A stretch of DNA of 64,000 bases, taken from the NCBI GenBank assembly GCA_963682175.1, contig OY821771.1:26804201-26868200 (forward strand), read 5' to 3'. A model generated the notes under the pieces. It saw only the letters and a program-made list of their open reading frames with translations. It searched no databases and was not told the DNA's origin. The DNA comes from Triglochin maritima (Eukaryota > Streptophyta > Magnoliopsida > Alismatales > Juncaginaceae). The position numbers and the translations under genes were made by a program. Positions 32,277 to 44,307 of this stretch are shown piece after piece; positions within the stretch are counted from its first letter, which is position 1; each line of letters begins with the position of its first letter.

Positions 32277-33795
32277 TGTTGACTTTTTGACCTTAATCTA
32301 TGTTTTGATGATATAATTGACCTAATCTTAATTATGATCATGTAGAGTAGCACACATATTGCATTGCATATATATTTCTTTGTGCTAATCTCTACAGGTG
32401 ATCAAGACTAAAGGAAGAAAGGAAAACAAGTCAAGACATGTAATCAAGCTCATTTGAAGACATGTATTTTGTATTTCTTTGAATCTTTAGGAACTTGTGT
32501 ATTTTGAGAATACTTGAGCTAAAATCAACTTAAACACACACTAGGTTCCTCATAGAAGTCACACACGAAATTTCACATAATTTGGACTTCAATAGATCAC
32601 CCAAATTAGATCGGAAAACACTAAACCTGAACCCTAACTGTCTGCCCACATTCGGTCGACCGCAACATGCCGTTCGGTCGACCGGATGATCAAGTATTCT
32701 GTTTTGTGTTTCCCTGTCTAGTTTCGGTCGACCGCACCTTCTCTTTCGGTCGACCGTTTGAACTTAATTTTCCGACCGTTATTCTTGTCGTATATACCCA
32801 ACGGTCGTATTCGTATTAAACCAAAAATACCCCAAATACATTTCATGTATCGGTCGACCGAGGACCAAGATCGGTCGACCGTTTGTTCATCTCTGGACAA
32901 ACCCAAATCTCCTGGACAAAATCGGTCGACCGCTAGACCTGTTTCGGTCGACCAAATATCTAATTGTTTGTCAACCCCAAAATGCCTGGACGAAATCGGT
33001 CGACCGAACCCCTTTCTTGTGTTCGACCGATGACTTAAGTGTACCTAAGTCGTAGTGTTGGGCGGTCGACCGTTACCAAACCAGTCGACCGAACTTAGTT
33101 CAAAACTTCCAAACAGTCGACCGTTCATCCCGATCCGGTCGACCGAATTCATCCATAATTGGGTCCTACAGGTTCTGTTTTGTGTAATCACACATCAACT
33201 CATACCCAATCAATCCCAACGGCTCTATTCTCTCTAATGCCTATATAAGGAGTTGTAAAACACATTTTAAAACAACTCTCCCATTACAAACTTGTCCCAA
33301 ACATTAGAGAGAATCCCAAACACTCAAAGCCTCAAATTTCCACACTCAGAATCAATTTCAATCTCATTCAAGTGTGCTCAAGTTTAGAGAGTGTGTTCCA
33401 CTCAAGATTTTGTTTGCTCAAGAATCAAGGACTTCGGTGAAAGCCCGAAGTGTTCCTCTCGGATTGTGAGAGAAGAAAGTCAAGCTCGTGAGGTTGTTCG
33501 CGGAGTTTGTTTTGTAAAAGGCATTCTCTCCCGGCCTGGAACGGGGAGTGGATAGTGAAGACGTAGGCGGAGCTCGCGGAGTCGAGAGGAGCTTACAAGA
33601 GAGGACTAGGACCCGGGTGGGGTGCCGAACCTCTATAAAATCCCCGTGTGATTGTGGTTTGCTCATTTATTCCCTACTTGCTAGTATTTGTTTTAAATTC
33701 CGCTGCATCATCTTTTGAATTGCAAGTAGAGTTTGTTTAGGATTATATTTGTTAATTAGCCTTAATTGTGGGCCCATAACCCACACGATCCAACA
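32277..33795 (+). repeat. 3' LTR of Sirevirus-like element
   Basis: Matches 28436-29955 almost base for base, including the GGTCGACC array (32653-33148). It ends ATCCAACA and is followed by the GAATT target duplication. Confidence 0.95.
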
Positions 33796-33800
33796 GAATT

Positions 33801-35276
33801 GTCTGCCGATTTGCGTCTAAGTGTTCACCAAACTCTAAACAAGATTAGAGAGAAAGGAGCTAGCCAATTCAATCTCTAAATCAAGGTTATAATCTAGCTA
33901 ATAAACCATTTATGCTCCTTGAGAATTTAATCTCCAAAAGCTTGAAATAATTAATGAATTTTTGGATAGATTAATATGGTGGTTAGGGAGAGAGAAATTT
34001 TTGCATTAATTAAAACAATGAGAGAGAATACCTATTTATAGGGTTTCCCAACACCCACATCTTGGGCTAACCACTAACTCATGATCTCTTGTTTTTCTCT
34101 CCCTAAAATCAATCACAATTTGACACCTAATCATCGACATCCACATTTAACCATAATTGGAATAATTCCAATACATGATTAATACTAATTCCTTATTAAT
34201 TCAGGTAAAACCGTATTAACTGTTTTTTGCCTTTTACCAAATTTTGGATTTATATCCAACAAAATTTGATCTTTGGGGTTTTTAGCAAATTCATATATCA
34301 TGTAATATATTATCATATGTAATGTCAACCATTACACCCCGTAATACATACATCTCATATGAACTTATAAATGATTATAACTATGTAATTTTCATGACAC
34401 TGATTTTATCGATTCACCACATGTATACTATTTTCTCACGAAATCCGATACATCATATGAATATAAAATCAACTTTCTTGTTTCCCAGTTTTGTGGTGTG
34501 ACCTATAGGAGGATCTAGGTTAATTGGTAATGATATTAAACACTTAATATCATAAACTATAAGCAGTATATAGCTACACATTATAATTACCCGATTAACA
34601 TAGATGTCTTTGTTCACTCGAACTAAACACGATCCATTTAGTGATGTAAGGACATCACTTGTGTCCATTCCTTGCCTCATGATATTAAGAATATTATACA
34701 AAGTAGAAATGTGTCACCTTTGTATTTTATATTCATTTCTTGATCTCTTAAGCTAATTATAAATATGTAACTTAACATAAGTTACATTATGCACATTATA
34801 ATTTCGCTTTATTAAGGGGCCCAGTAATATCATCACTTAATTAAAGATGGGCAATGATAATCTTTTGATGAACTATCTTTTCCAGCATAAGTCACGTTTA
34901 ACCAACTATTGTCCTTATCACTATACTCTATGATAACTTTTGACAATAATCAAATTAAACACTCATTATGTGATAGGATATAAGTATCATATCTTAGGAT
35001 CCAAGACACAATAAAACATTAATGACACATAACACAATCCCATAAATATTTTACTTGCTAGGTCTATTCAATATATAAAAGCAATCTTTTCCTCTTTTAT
35101 ATACTCGTGTCGTTAAATATTTGTAGAGCTACAATACTCTTTAACCAACACGACAATCTTATATCGGTAATTAATGTTCCATGTCAATTATCATGATTGT
35201 GAATTAACTTTTGATTTATGTAAATCATTATCTTCTAGAGCTTTACAGTTAAGGACCAAGAGCCTATTCTTTAACA
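33801..35276 (-). repeat. Probable minus-strand LTR or LTR remnant
   Basis: Read on the minus strand it starts TGTTAAAGAATAGG at 35276 and has a TATA box (CTATAAATAGG near 34043-34033), followed by a CT-rich leader, as in Copia-type LTRs. Its other end probably lies left of 28436, because the Sirevirus-like element interrupts it. I could not find a matching target duplication, so the boundaries are uncertain. Confidence 0.45.
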
Positions 35277-36007
35277 CTTCCAAAAGACGAATACATTAAT
35301 CAATGAACAAAATGTTTGCACATTTAATTCATAATAATTGACATATAAAAGTAAACTTTTAAAACACATCCCCTTCAATACCTTGGGCGGTGTTCTAGCC
35401 TTATGGCATGCAAGAATGCCCCTTGATAAAACACCATTTTCCCAGACACAATGAAGTTCCTTGATGCCAAAACCAATAAATGTCGCATACGTCTCAAAGA
35501 ATACTCTAGCTAGTTCAAACGTTGTAAAAGTCATCACAACCCTTGGGAAATCTGATCTAGAAGGCGAGGACATGTCAACGTCTGAATGAGAAATATTTGG
35601 ATACGGCTTGTGCATTGTACCATCTTCTGGTAAGGATGTGTCAGTGGTGTCATCGTCATCTTCGTCCAAGTCTCTACTGAGGTTGTTCTTTCCTCTACGT
35701 TAGCATCATCTTCAGAACACTCATCGTCTGACTGATGAACCTCCAAACCAAAAACTAAGTCAATGTCTACGTAGACATAAACAAGAAAATTATGGATAAG
35801 TCTCTCTATATTCGGATAAACCAAAACATGTGAAAAAAGTTGTTTACCTAAGGATTCCATTAATGAGTGTTGGTGGAGAGTTAAGGCAGCAATCAATGGC
35901 TTAAACGTGTTTGGGGAAGGTAATGAGAAGTAAATTTGATGGAGTGTTGAAGGAGGATGGTTGTTATAGTGAGCGTAGAGGGTTTGCACTCCGGATATCT
36001 GGTTCAA
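35277..36007 (-). pseudogene. FAR1/MULE-like protein fragment
   Basis: Two overlapping minus-strand frames join near 35660. Upstream (36007-35650) lies an acidic stretch (HQSDDECSEDDANVEER). Downstream (from about 35669) is another acidic region leading to MTFTTFELARVFFETYATFI and GFGIKEL. The pattern Met-X-Phe, Phe-X-X-A, FF-X-X-YA, GFGI resembles the start of the FAR1 DNA-binding domain found in FAR1-related and MULE-derived proteins. The frame runs into the LTR-like sequence at 35276 and is lost, so at best this is a 5' fragment. Assignment is by motif resemblance only. Confidence 0.4.
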
Positions 36008-36009
36008 TG

Positions 36010-37590
36010 TAGATGTCTGTCATAGCCACCACTATCACCTTGCATTAAATGTAGACATCCTCTCCTCAACTTAAATAATATTATTTTTTCTGGAAAGAGA
36101 AGAGACAATGGTAAAGTGGTGGTACGTTCTTAACAGAAAGGAGAGAATGTCATGATTACAACCATTTAACAATAGGGTGCACATGGGCGATTTGTGGTTT
36201 GAAGCTTATTTGGCATAAACTGAGGGACTAATTGTAAATTACCCAGAGCATGCGACATGGAGGACTATGAGTGGATGGAAAGCTCTGCAACCCCATGTGA
36301 TGGTGTAAGCATCGTGGTTGAGAGGTTGGAGCCCAATTATGACCCAAAAAGGAGTCCACCCAGCATTTTCCATTGAAAAAATTGCCAACTTTTCCTCTTC
36401 AAAGATTCCACAAATACGTCTTGAAGCATACTTAATCACAAAAAATCAATCAAATTTCCAACTTTCCATCCAAAAGTTTTGGACGATGCGTCGAATCTCC
36501 ACCTTTCCCATCTACAAAAATACAAATTAAATGGCACTATTCCCTTCTTAGACAGAACTTAGCTAACCTAGATCAAATGACATTAACTGCTATTTGATCT
36601 TTGGTCGGTATTGATTTGACCGAGGAGCAACCTTACTCTCCTTCCACAAGTAGCAACAATTCTAGAGGACGCCGATAGCGCTATGTGACAGAGATAGCAC
36701 CAGACGACAAAGTTATCACAATACGTCGGAGCACCAAATAACGAAGTTAACACAAGATGTCGGAGTTAGCACCAAACCTCCTCCATTCCATTGGCACTTA
36801 AACAAGACACCCGCCTATCAATGCCTCCTCTCCAACTTGATTCTTCTTGAATTAATCCTATGGATCAGATTCTACCAATGACCATGATGGTGCACAATTA
36901 AAGATATGGGTGACGATATGGGTGAGTTGATTGGTCGAATGGAAGCAATGAAGCAGTGTTAAGACTAACCCCTTAAAAAATTAATTATTTACAATCATAA
37001 GATAGAATTCTTAACTCATTATTAGGATTCTATAAAAGGGTATTTTGGTCTTTCAATTGGTTTTTGGTTGGGATTTTTAAGGCCATTCTTTCCCAAAGGA
37101 ACCAAATCCCTGACCTCACTCCTCCCCTCCCATTTATCCTAGGACTTGCTTGTGGAGCAAGGTGCCTCAATGAATGTATGTCGGAGTTCGTCGGAGGTCG
37201 ACCGGGGTGATCGGGAACGCTTTCGGTTGGGGGATTGTAGGTATGCCGTTGGATCTTCTTGTACAACCTTCTTCTAGACCTAAGACCCTTGAGATCAACC
37301 TTGTTTGATAAAAAGGTAAAGGATACCCTAGTGGAACATATGTTGGGATGAGAACAAAGATAATCTCAACCATTTTATTTTGTTTAGGATAATCTCATGA
37401 TTAGCCTTTGGAGTATGTTCGGCATTTCTCACCTTTGGTTGAACTTATGAACTTTGGGTTTCAAGGGAGTACTTTCTCTTCCATGAGTTATGGATTTTGG
37501 GTGTAAAATGATGTTTTTGGGAGCAAATTCAAGTAATATGCTCACACTGTTATGTTTAATACTCTAATTATTATATACTAATCCTTGTAT
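36010..37590. other. Unassigned spacer
   Basis: I see no recognisable gene. GGACTAATTGTAAATTACCC at 36225-36244 resembles the terminal sequence of some plant DNA transposons but has no partner in the window. A TATA-like TCTATAAAAGG at 37029-37039 stands alone. Confidence 0.4.
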
Positions 37591-39270
37591 AATGCCTAAT
37601 TGTGTTTAGGTGGCTAAGAGGGGGGTTAGAAGGAGTTTTGGTGCTGGTGAGGTGGCTGGTTGTGAGTGGTTGAGGAAGAGGTGAGAAGGTATTTACGTTA
37701 AATCTCACTCCTCTTTCCTTTTCTTCTCACGTTTTCCTTCTCCACTCGTCTCCAACACACTTCTCTTCCTCTCAGCCTCTGGATTGTGGTGGTGGAGTGA
37801 TCAGCGAAGAAGGAGCTCAGGAAAGTGTTGGGTGATCGTGCTCGAGAAGAGAATCGCCAGAGATACGTGGTGCGAGAGGGTGGATTGTCGTCGTTGATCT
37901 TCAAAGGCTTCTTCAAGCCTTCAAGGTATGCCAAGATTCAATTTAAGACTCACCCGAGGTGTGTGAGTAGTAATTTTAGTCGACGATGGCCGTTTGGCGC
38001 ATCGAGGGCTCGTGCAACAAATTTCTGCTTTGTTTCGGTCGGCCGATGCTTGATTCGGTTGACCGGTTGCAGTGTAATTGGGTGGGTTTTGCCTTGCACC
38101 GGTTGAACAATGCTTCATGCGGTCGACCAGTCACGTCTTTTAGGCAAATTTTGGGAGTTTTCGGTCGATTGGGACTCCTTGCCGTTCGATCGAAAACATT
38201 GTTTTAAGTCGGTTGGGGGTGTAGACCATGAAACGGTCGACCACCCTATGATTTCGTTCGATCGATGACTTAAGAAAACTTAAATTTTGTTCGACCCTTT
38301 GTAATTTTGGTTGACCGGTATAATTGTTTCAAAATATGAATTTATTGCCTTTTTCGGTCGACGTTTGTCTCTTGTTTGTTCGACTGTTTGTGCTTTTGAG
38401 CTAGAGGTGGATTTTACTGGTTGTTTTCGGTCGAACGGGTCCCCTTTGCCGTTCGACCGGTTGGTTGTTATTTTCGGTTGGACCTGGCCTTTGTGTGGGG
38501 TTTCGGTCGACCGCGAGTTTGGTTTGGTCGACAGTTTCTACCCAGTTTTGTATGTGTTGCTTGTTTTGTTTGTGGTTGTGATCGGTCTGGAGGGCAACAG
38601 GTTCGCTGGCCTTTTTGGGGGCAACGAGAAGGACATTATGGCCTGATAGTTATCGTGGTTGTCGCTCTACCGAGCAAGTGCCTTGTGTGCACGTGTGTAT
38701 GTTGGCCGATGATTTTTCGGCGGGTGCCTTGTGTGCACGTGTGGTTGTTGGCCGATGATCTTTCGACAGGTGCCTTGTGTGCATGCGTGGTTGTGGGGTT
38801 GAGGTGAGAGGACCCTTGAGACCAGTGTTGGTTAGGTTAGCTGTGGTTGGGAGAGAGGTCCCGGGAACCCAGTTGGACGGTGACAGTTGTGTTGTATTGC
38901 ATTTTCATACCATGCCATGTTATTGTTTAATTCATGCATTTAGGAGTTTGGCATACATTGTTTCCTTATGGCAAACTCAGGTATAGTTTTATGCTTGCAT
39001 TTCAGGACGTGAGCGTCAATAGGAGGTGGTGACTGAGGGTGAGCGCACCCGAACCGGATCCTGCTTTCTTGCTTTTGAGGTTGATATGATTACTCTTGTA
39101 TATGTTGTATATCTTTTGTTGATGTAATCATACTTTTAACTCCCTGTATTATATGGTGCATTACTCTATATATATGTGGTTTTCGTAGCGTCCCGGTGAT
39201 TTGATCTATTAATATATCTATCTTTTAAAGTTTTAAAGTTTTAATTTTCCACTGTTTCGGGGCGTTATAA
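37591..39270 (+). repeat. Presumed 5' LTR of a decayed Ty3/Gypsy element, with GGTCGACC-type array
   Basis: The right end (GGGGCGTTATA) is followed by a degenerate primer-binding site and by Gypsy gag, so this is LTR sequence. The left boundary was not found. From 38030 to 38530 about fifteen degenerate copies of TTCGGTCGACCG occur (GGTCGACC, GGTTGACC, GTTCGATC). One segment, GATGACTTAAG after a palindrome, also occurs in the Copia LTRs. Short open frames here are incidental. Confidence 0.6.
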
Positions 39271-39272
39271 TT

Positions 39273-39285
39273 TGGTATCACAACC
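39273..39285 (+). other. Degenerate tRNA-iMet primer-binding site
   Basis: TGGTATCACAACC matches the usual TGGTATCAGAGCC at 11 of 13 positions and lies just after the LTR end. Confidence 0.75.
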
Positions 39286-39403
39286 ATTGGTTCCGGTGTA
39301 CTTGTCCAAAGAAACCACGTTAAAAGTCTTGCATTGTCAGTCTTGTTGTAGAGCATGCATGCATAGTCATTTGATTTCAGTTCTTCTCCTGTCCTCTTGT
39401 GTA

Positions 39404-41183
39404 GATGCATTCGAGACGTGTGAGGCCACCTTCACATCACCGGAGCGCCAGTGAGGAGACTGGTGGGGTGGACAAGGAGGCGGAGGAGGACTCTTCAGGG
39501 TACCTTGGGTAGGATGGGCGAGTTGCTTGAGCGCCAGGCTGCCCAGTCTGAGCAGGCAGGGGTGAGAGCCGTGCATGACCGATTTATGCGTCAGCACTCT
39601 CCTTTCTTTGATTGTAGCGGTGACTCAGAGGCAGCTGAGGATTAGATCTTCAAGATCTGGAAGATCTTCCGAGCGATCAGATGTCCTCTTGCGAGGCAGG
39701 TGGATCTGGCCACCTACATGTTGGATGGCGAGGTAGCCAGTTGGTGGAGGTCTACATTAGTTGTTGTATTCGAGGATAACGGGCAGATAAGCTAGGAGGA
39801 TTTCCTTGTGGAATTCAACCAACAGTACTTTCTGCAGTACGTCCGGGATAGGAAGAGGGAGGCGTTCCTGGCACTCGAGCAGAGAGAGATGACTCTGGAA
39901 ACGTACATCAGCAGATTCCACGCTTTAGAGCGTTATTGTCCAGAGATTTATGTGACTCAGGAGCAGAGGGCTCGGAAGTTCATTCAAGGACTGAGGCCGC
40001 AATTCAGATCTCGTGTTACTACGAGTATGCCGCAGACTTTAGTTGATACAGTGAAGTTCGAGACTAGTATTGATCAGGTTTACTAGGAGATGGTAGAAGT
40101 CAGGAAGTCGCAGGTGAAGGTTGGTGGACTCCGAGAGGTCAGTCTTCAGGGAATGCAGGCAAGAAGCCCCAGATTGACGAAGGTGGAGCACCACAATCTC
40201 GGCAGTGTGGCGGAGTTCATCCCGGGAGAGGGTGCGGATCCCGTCCAGGTGCATGTCACAGGTGTGACAAACTGGGTCACTTTATTCGTTCTTGCCCGAG
40301 CAGGTAAGGGGGACCTAGTGGACGACCGGGGTCATCCACAACTAGTGAAGTGGGGCCGAGTCGACCAGTTACATCATCCCAGCAGGGGAGGAGTGTCGGA
40401 CGTGTCTTCACCATCCAGGCAGAGGAGGCTAGAGATGCCACCACTGTGGTGGAAGGTACGCTTTACGTTGATGATTTGGTAGCTAGAGTGCTTTTTGATT
40501 GCGGGGCCACACACTCATTCATCTCTGAGCAATTTGCGAGCATGTTAGATCATACAACTGCGACGTTGACTGCCACTTTGGAAGTCAGCACACCTCTAGG
40601 TTTTGTGGGCACTGTGGGGAGCTTTCACCCCGGTGCCACGATTGTTTCGGGAGACCAGGAGTTCGATGGAGGACTTCGACAGAGGAGGCCGAGTAGTGGT
40701 GTCAGCAGTGAGGGCACAAAAGTTCATGCAGCAAGATTGCAGAGCTTTGTGGCCACCTTAGTGGTGCTCGATCCGGAGATAGAGAGGTTGGAAGACATCG
40801 AGATTATGTAGGAATTTCCAGAGGTGTTTTCCGATGATATCACGGGTTTGCCACCTCACAGGGAGATAGAGTTTGGGATTGATCTGATAGCTGGGACCAC
40901 ACAGCAATCGAAGGCACCGTACAAGATGACACCTGCAGAGTTATCTGAGCTGAAGAAGCAGTTGCAGGATTTGATGGATACCAGGTTTATCCGACCTAGT
41001 GTGTTGCCTTGAGGAGCACCGATACTCTTTGTGAAGAAGAAGGATGACTCAATGCGGATGTGTATTTATTACAAGATGCTGAATAAGGTTACCGTTAGGA
41101 ATCAGTACCCCTTACCCAGGATCGAGAACCTTTTCGACCAGTTGTAGTCAACGAAGGTGTTCTCGAAGATTGATTTGCGATCC
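39404..41183 (+). pseudogene. Decayed Ty3/Gypsy gag-pol, truncated in RT
   Basis: Starting at an ATG at 39404 the frames encode a retrotransposon gag (IWKIFRAIRCPLARQVDLAT, then EVASWWRS, REAFLALEQREMTLETYISR, ERYCPEIYVTQEQRARKFIQ). An aspartic protease (VLFDCGATHSFISEQFA) and the start of RT ([20 protein letters not shown], then [27 protein letters not shown]) follow. This order and wording fit a Tekay/Del-type chromovirus. There are many stops and frameshifts, and the sequence ends abruptly at about 41183, before the RT catalytic motif. Confidence 0.88.
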
Positions 41184-43031
41184 GATCGCAAGTATACATA
41201 ATAAAAAAAATTGATTATCAATACATCATAATCAACCCATCATACATGATGAATAAGCAAGATCCACTAAATCGTTAGATGATTTTTTATATCAACCTAC
41301 ATCAATAATAATATGATAATGAAATAAACACATCAAAATAGAATAACAAACAAATAGTAGATCCTGGTATCTGGGATTATAACAAACAAATAGTACAATC
41401 GTGAGACACTTTGAGTGACAAACAAATAGTAGAACGTGAAACCTGAAATTGTTCTAACATCCAAGACTTTAACTACACCTAATAGTGTCTCAACATATAC
41501 TAACAACTACTTTCATCTTCTTCTTTTGGTCTTCTTCTTCAACAACATGTTTCCGACGTAAACGTGCGAGTATGTTATCCATTTTAGGTATGCTATACAA
41601 ATAATATATAAAAATAATGTTAACATTCATGTAATCAAATAAAACAATTATATAAGAAAAACTTATTATCTAAGCATAATACAACAAAAAAACAACCAAA
41701 CAAACAAACAATGAATATTCTCCCATCAAACTACACATCAAAATTGCAAGAAATCCAAGTTATATGACAAACTTGCGTCCACGAGAAAAATCTAAAATGT
41801 GAAATTAATATTAGATCCAATTGCAGTTTCAAACAAGAAAAAAATAGATTTCGCCGAATCAAAAACTCAAAGCATCTTAAGTTCATCTACAATCATTTCA
41901 GTCACTGACTATTGCATTTGAATCGAACCCCTTCTTTGAAGTCCATTTATAAGTCAAACTATTTGAATTTCCTCATGCATCACATATATAACAATGCAAA
42001 AATGGTACATCACAATTCACAAGAATCACTTCAACACACAAAAGAGATGTATTGCTTCGAGAATCATGAGGCATATGTCTTAATCACAATGCTCATGAGA
42101 CTGCTTCAAATGAAGACATTTCATCGAACACGTCTCGTGCGTCCTCCAACAACCAACATTTCAACTTCTACTCACTACTTTCCACTCCGGCATTCCATCA
42201 AACACCTTTCGTGCCTATTCCAACAACGAGTATTTCAACACCCACAAATCATCTCAATTATCTCGGTGGGGAGTCATTACACCCGAAATGCCGACAAAAG
42301 AATCAATTTGGAGTTACAAATGATATTCGAAAATGTGTACGTAGGAGGCCGGAATCCACCTCCAGAAAAATCGCAACTTTCAGCATTTTCACTTTTAAAA
42401 ACCTACAATCCGAAAACCAAAACCTCAAAAACACTAAATTCCAGTCTTTCCACCAAAATTCACCATCGAAACCTCAAACACAACTTCCGACAATCCACCT
42501 CCTAAACCAACCTTGGAAAAATCACAACCTCGAAGACAACCCTAGAACACGAGAGAAGGAGGGGAAGCGAACCTTGGGGACCGGAGAGGTCCTTGAGGGA
42601 GGGGAAGATGCAGGAGGAGAGAGAGGTGAGCAAGTGGAGGTTGGAGTGGGTTCCAGAAACCAGAGAGGCATATCTATTGCCATACACCACCATACCAGAG
42701 AAACCTGCTTCAGCTCACGACTGGAATTTGGGTTCGGAATTAGTGTGGGGATTTGTAAGTTCCACCTAAATATGAGGAATTTTGTTTTGTCATTTTTTAT
42801 AGGAGTGAAATTTCTAAAATTCCACTTGGAATTTACAAATTCCAATCTTCAACTTACCAAACATGGTATTTACAAATGACACATTCTGAAATTTCACAAA
42901 ATTTAAAACTTCATGTCTGAGTGACGCATCCAAACACACTTGTGACCACCAAATTTCTCTCCTAGATCCTCAAAAGGCAGAAAACCTTCCTCCATATATA
43001 CACTCACCACTTCAAAATAATAAAGGAAACT
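41184..43031. other. Unassigned AT-rich sequence
   Basis: I see no convincing gene. The stretch 42700-42960 is rich in AATTTACAAATTCC-like inverted words and may be a non-autonomous DNA element, but I could not define ends. Open frames around 41900-42880 lack family motifs. Confidence 0.4.
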
Positions 43032-43115
43032 ATACAAAATAGCATAGATGAAGGGATCATCAGACCAACTCACAATTCATTTGCTTCTCCAGTATTATTG
43101 ATCAAAAAGGCTAAT
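43032..43115 (+). pseudogene. Ty3/Gypsy RT fragment, part 1
   Basis: Encodes IQNSIDEGIIRPTHNSFASP followed by VLLIKKAN, the segment just before the RT core. The next part of the same RT lies at 47387, after two inserted LTRs. CTAAT flanks the insertion on both sides. Confidence 0.85.
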
Positions 43116-43514
43116 TGATTGACATTATATCATGCATATATATGTGTGATTGACATCATTTCATGATTATATTTGTATCTTATATCCATTATCTTACACC
43201 TAAGCAATGCTACGTGACGAGTTTTATGTTTGAATTTCAGAAATAAAGAGGTTTGAAGAGAAGAGCCATGAAAGGACCCAAAAGTAGGAAAAATAACTTA
43301 ATTGTGAGACCTGGGGACTAAGATGCAAGGGAGAAGGACCTGAACGTAAGACAGAAGGACCTAAGAGCAAAACAGAAAACTCCACACCATCATGGGGAGT
43401 ATTTTGGCAATTCGATTCGGGTCGGAGCTCCAATAAACAAAGTAGATGCATCCAAGACCAAGTAATAGATCAAGCAAAGCCTACAACAAAACTAAACCGG
43501 ATCTGGAGCTTATA

Positions 43515-43532
43515 GACCGCCAATTGGCGGTC
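43515..43532. promoter_or_regulatory. 18-bp perfect palindrome in LTR A
   Basis: GACCGCCAATTGGCGGTC equals its own reverse complement and is followed at once by a near copy (ACCGCTAATTGGCGGTCC). Variants occur in LTRs B, C, D and E at the same relative place. Confidence 0.9.
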
Positions 43533-43630
43533 TGGAACCGCTAATTGGCGGTCCAGATAGCTCTGGATCCGCTTAACTTTTGGGAGCACGTGTATTAGTG
43601 TATGCTTAGTCTATTTTTGGTATTTGTTTA

Positions 43631-43681
43631 GTCCCACATCGCGGGATTGTCCCAGATTAGCTTTTTCCATGCCTATAAATA
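43631..43681 (+). promoter_or_regulatory. USE-like element and TATA box, LTR A
   Basis: GTCCCACATCG (43631-43641) matches the plant snRNA-gene upstream sequence element RTCCCACATCG. TATAAATA begins at 43674, leaving a 32-nt gap. Confidence 0.65.
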
Positions 43682-44307
43682 GAACTCTTCACCTTCCATT
43701 GTAATCACCCATTGCTTGGTGGCATTCCCTCTACTAAGGAGTGAGCCTTGAAGCAAAAACTCAAGGTGGAGAAGAATGCTACCTTCAATGTGAGTCATTT
43801 GTTAATAAAATAATTCTTCTAGTTTCTTTTAATCTTGTCTTTTAATTTGTGAATGTTTGTTTAATCTTTCCTTTCCTTTTATACTTCTTTAATATTTCTT
43901 GCTTGATTAGTGTAGTTTTATTTCAGTATAAAGCTTCATTTTGTTAGAGTAGTTAGTTTAAATATGTGTGAGTAGTTCCATCCCCTTTGGGGGGTGGAGT
44001 AGATGTGTGTACATGTTATGTAGATGGTATGAATGCTTGATATAAATGTTTGTGAGAAATATTAGTATGCTTGCTTGAATTAATAAGGATTTTACTTGAT
44101 GGTTTCTGCCATAGTTAGGTACACTCCATGCTTGTTATGTTCTTAATAACAACCTTGCATTGCTCATATTAATCACATTAGTTTTAGTGTTGTAAATGAT
44201 AGGTCTTGCCATTAGGTACCTCTTATGCGTGAACAAACACTAACTAACTTGAGCTTATTGTATGCATTCAACACCACACTAATTTCATGTGCACACACAG
44301 TCCACCC

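Larger units (their letters stand above)
28436..33795 (+). mobile_element. Sirevirus-like Copia LTR retrotransposon, gag only
   Basis: A 5360-bp element with LTRs at 28436-29955 (1520 bp) and 32277-33795 (1519 bp), both TGTTG...CAACA. The target duplication GAATT is perfect (28431-28435 and 33796-33800). The primer site TGGTATCAGAGCC follows the 5' LTR, and AGGGGGAGAT precedes the 3' LTR. The internal region is only 2.3 kb and encodes a long gag but no protease, integrase, RT or RNase H, so the element needs proteins in trans. The LTR pair is nearly identical by eye, so it is young. Repeated purine tracts before the 3' LTR and a palindrome array in the LTRs resemble features described for Sireviruses. 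Confidence 0.93.

Noticed and set aside
25786..36244. AATTACCCAGAG at about 25782 and 36236 considered as paired transposon ends.
   Set aside because: Both are in the same orientation, similarity stops at 12 bases, and there is no target duplication.
38311..38807. Overlapping plus-strand open frames over 100 codons.
   Set aside because: They lie in the palindrome-rich LTR, have no family motif, and overlap each other in different frames.
41912..42879. Open frames of about 200 codons in unassigned sequence.
   Set aside because: Composition is low-complexity (His/Asn/Lys-rich), there is no domain and no splice structure; they are likely chance frames.
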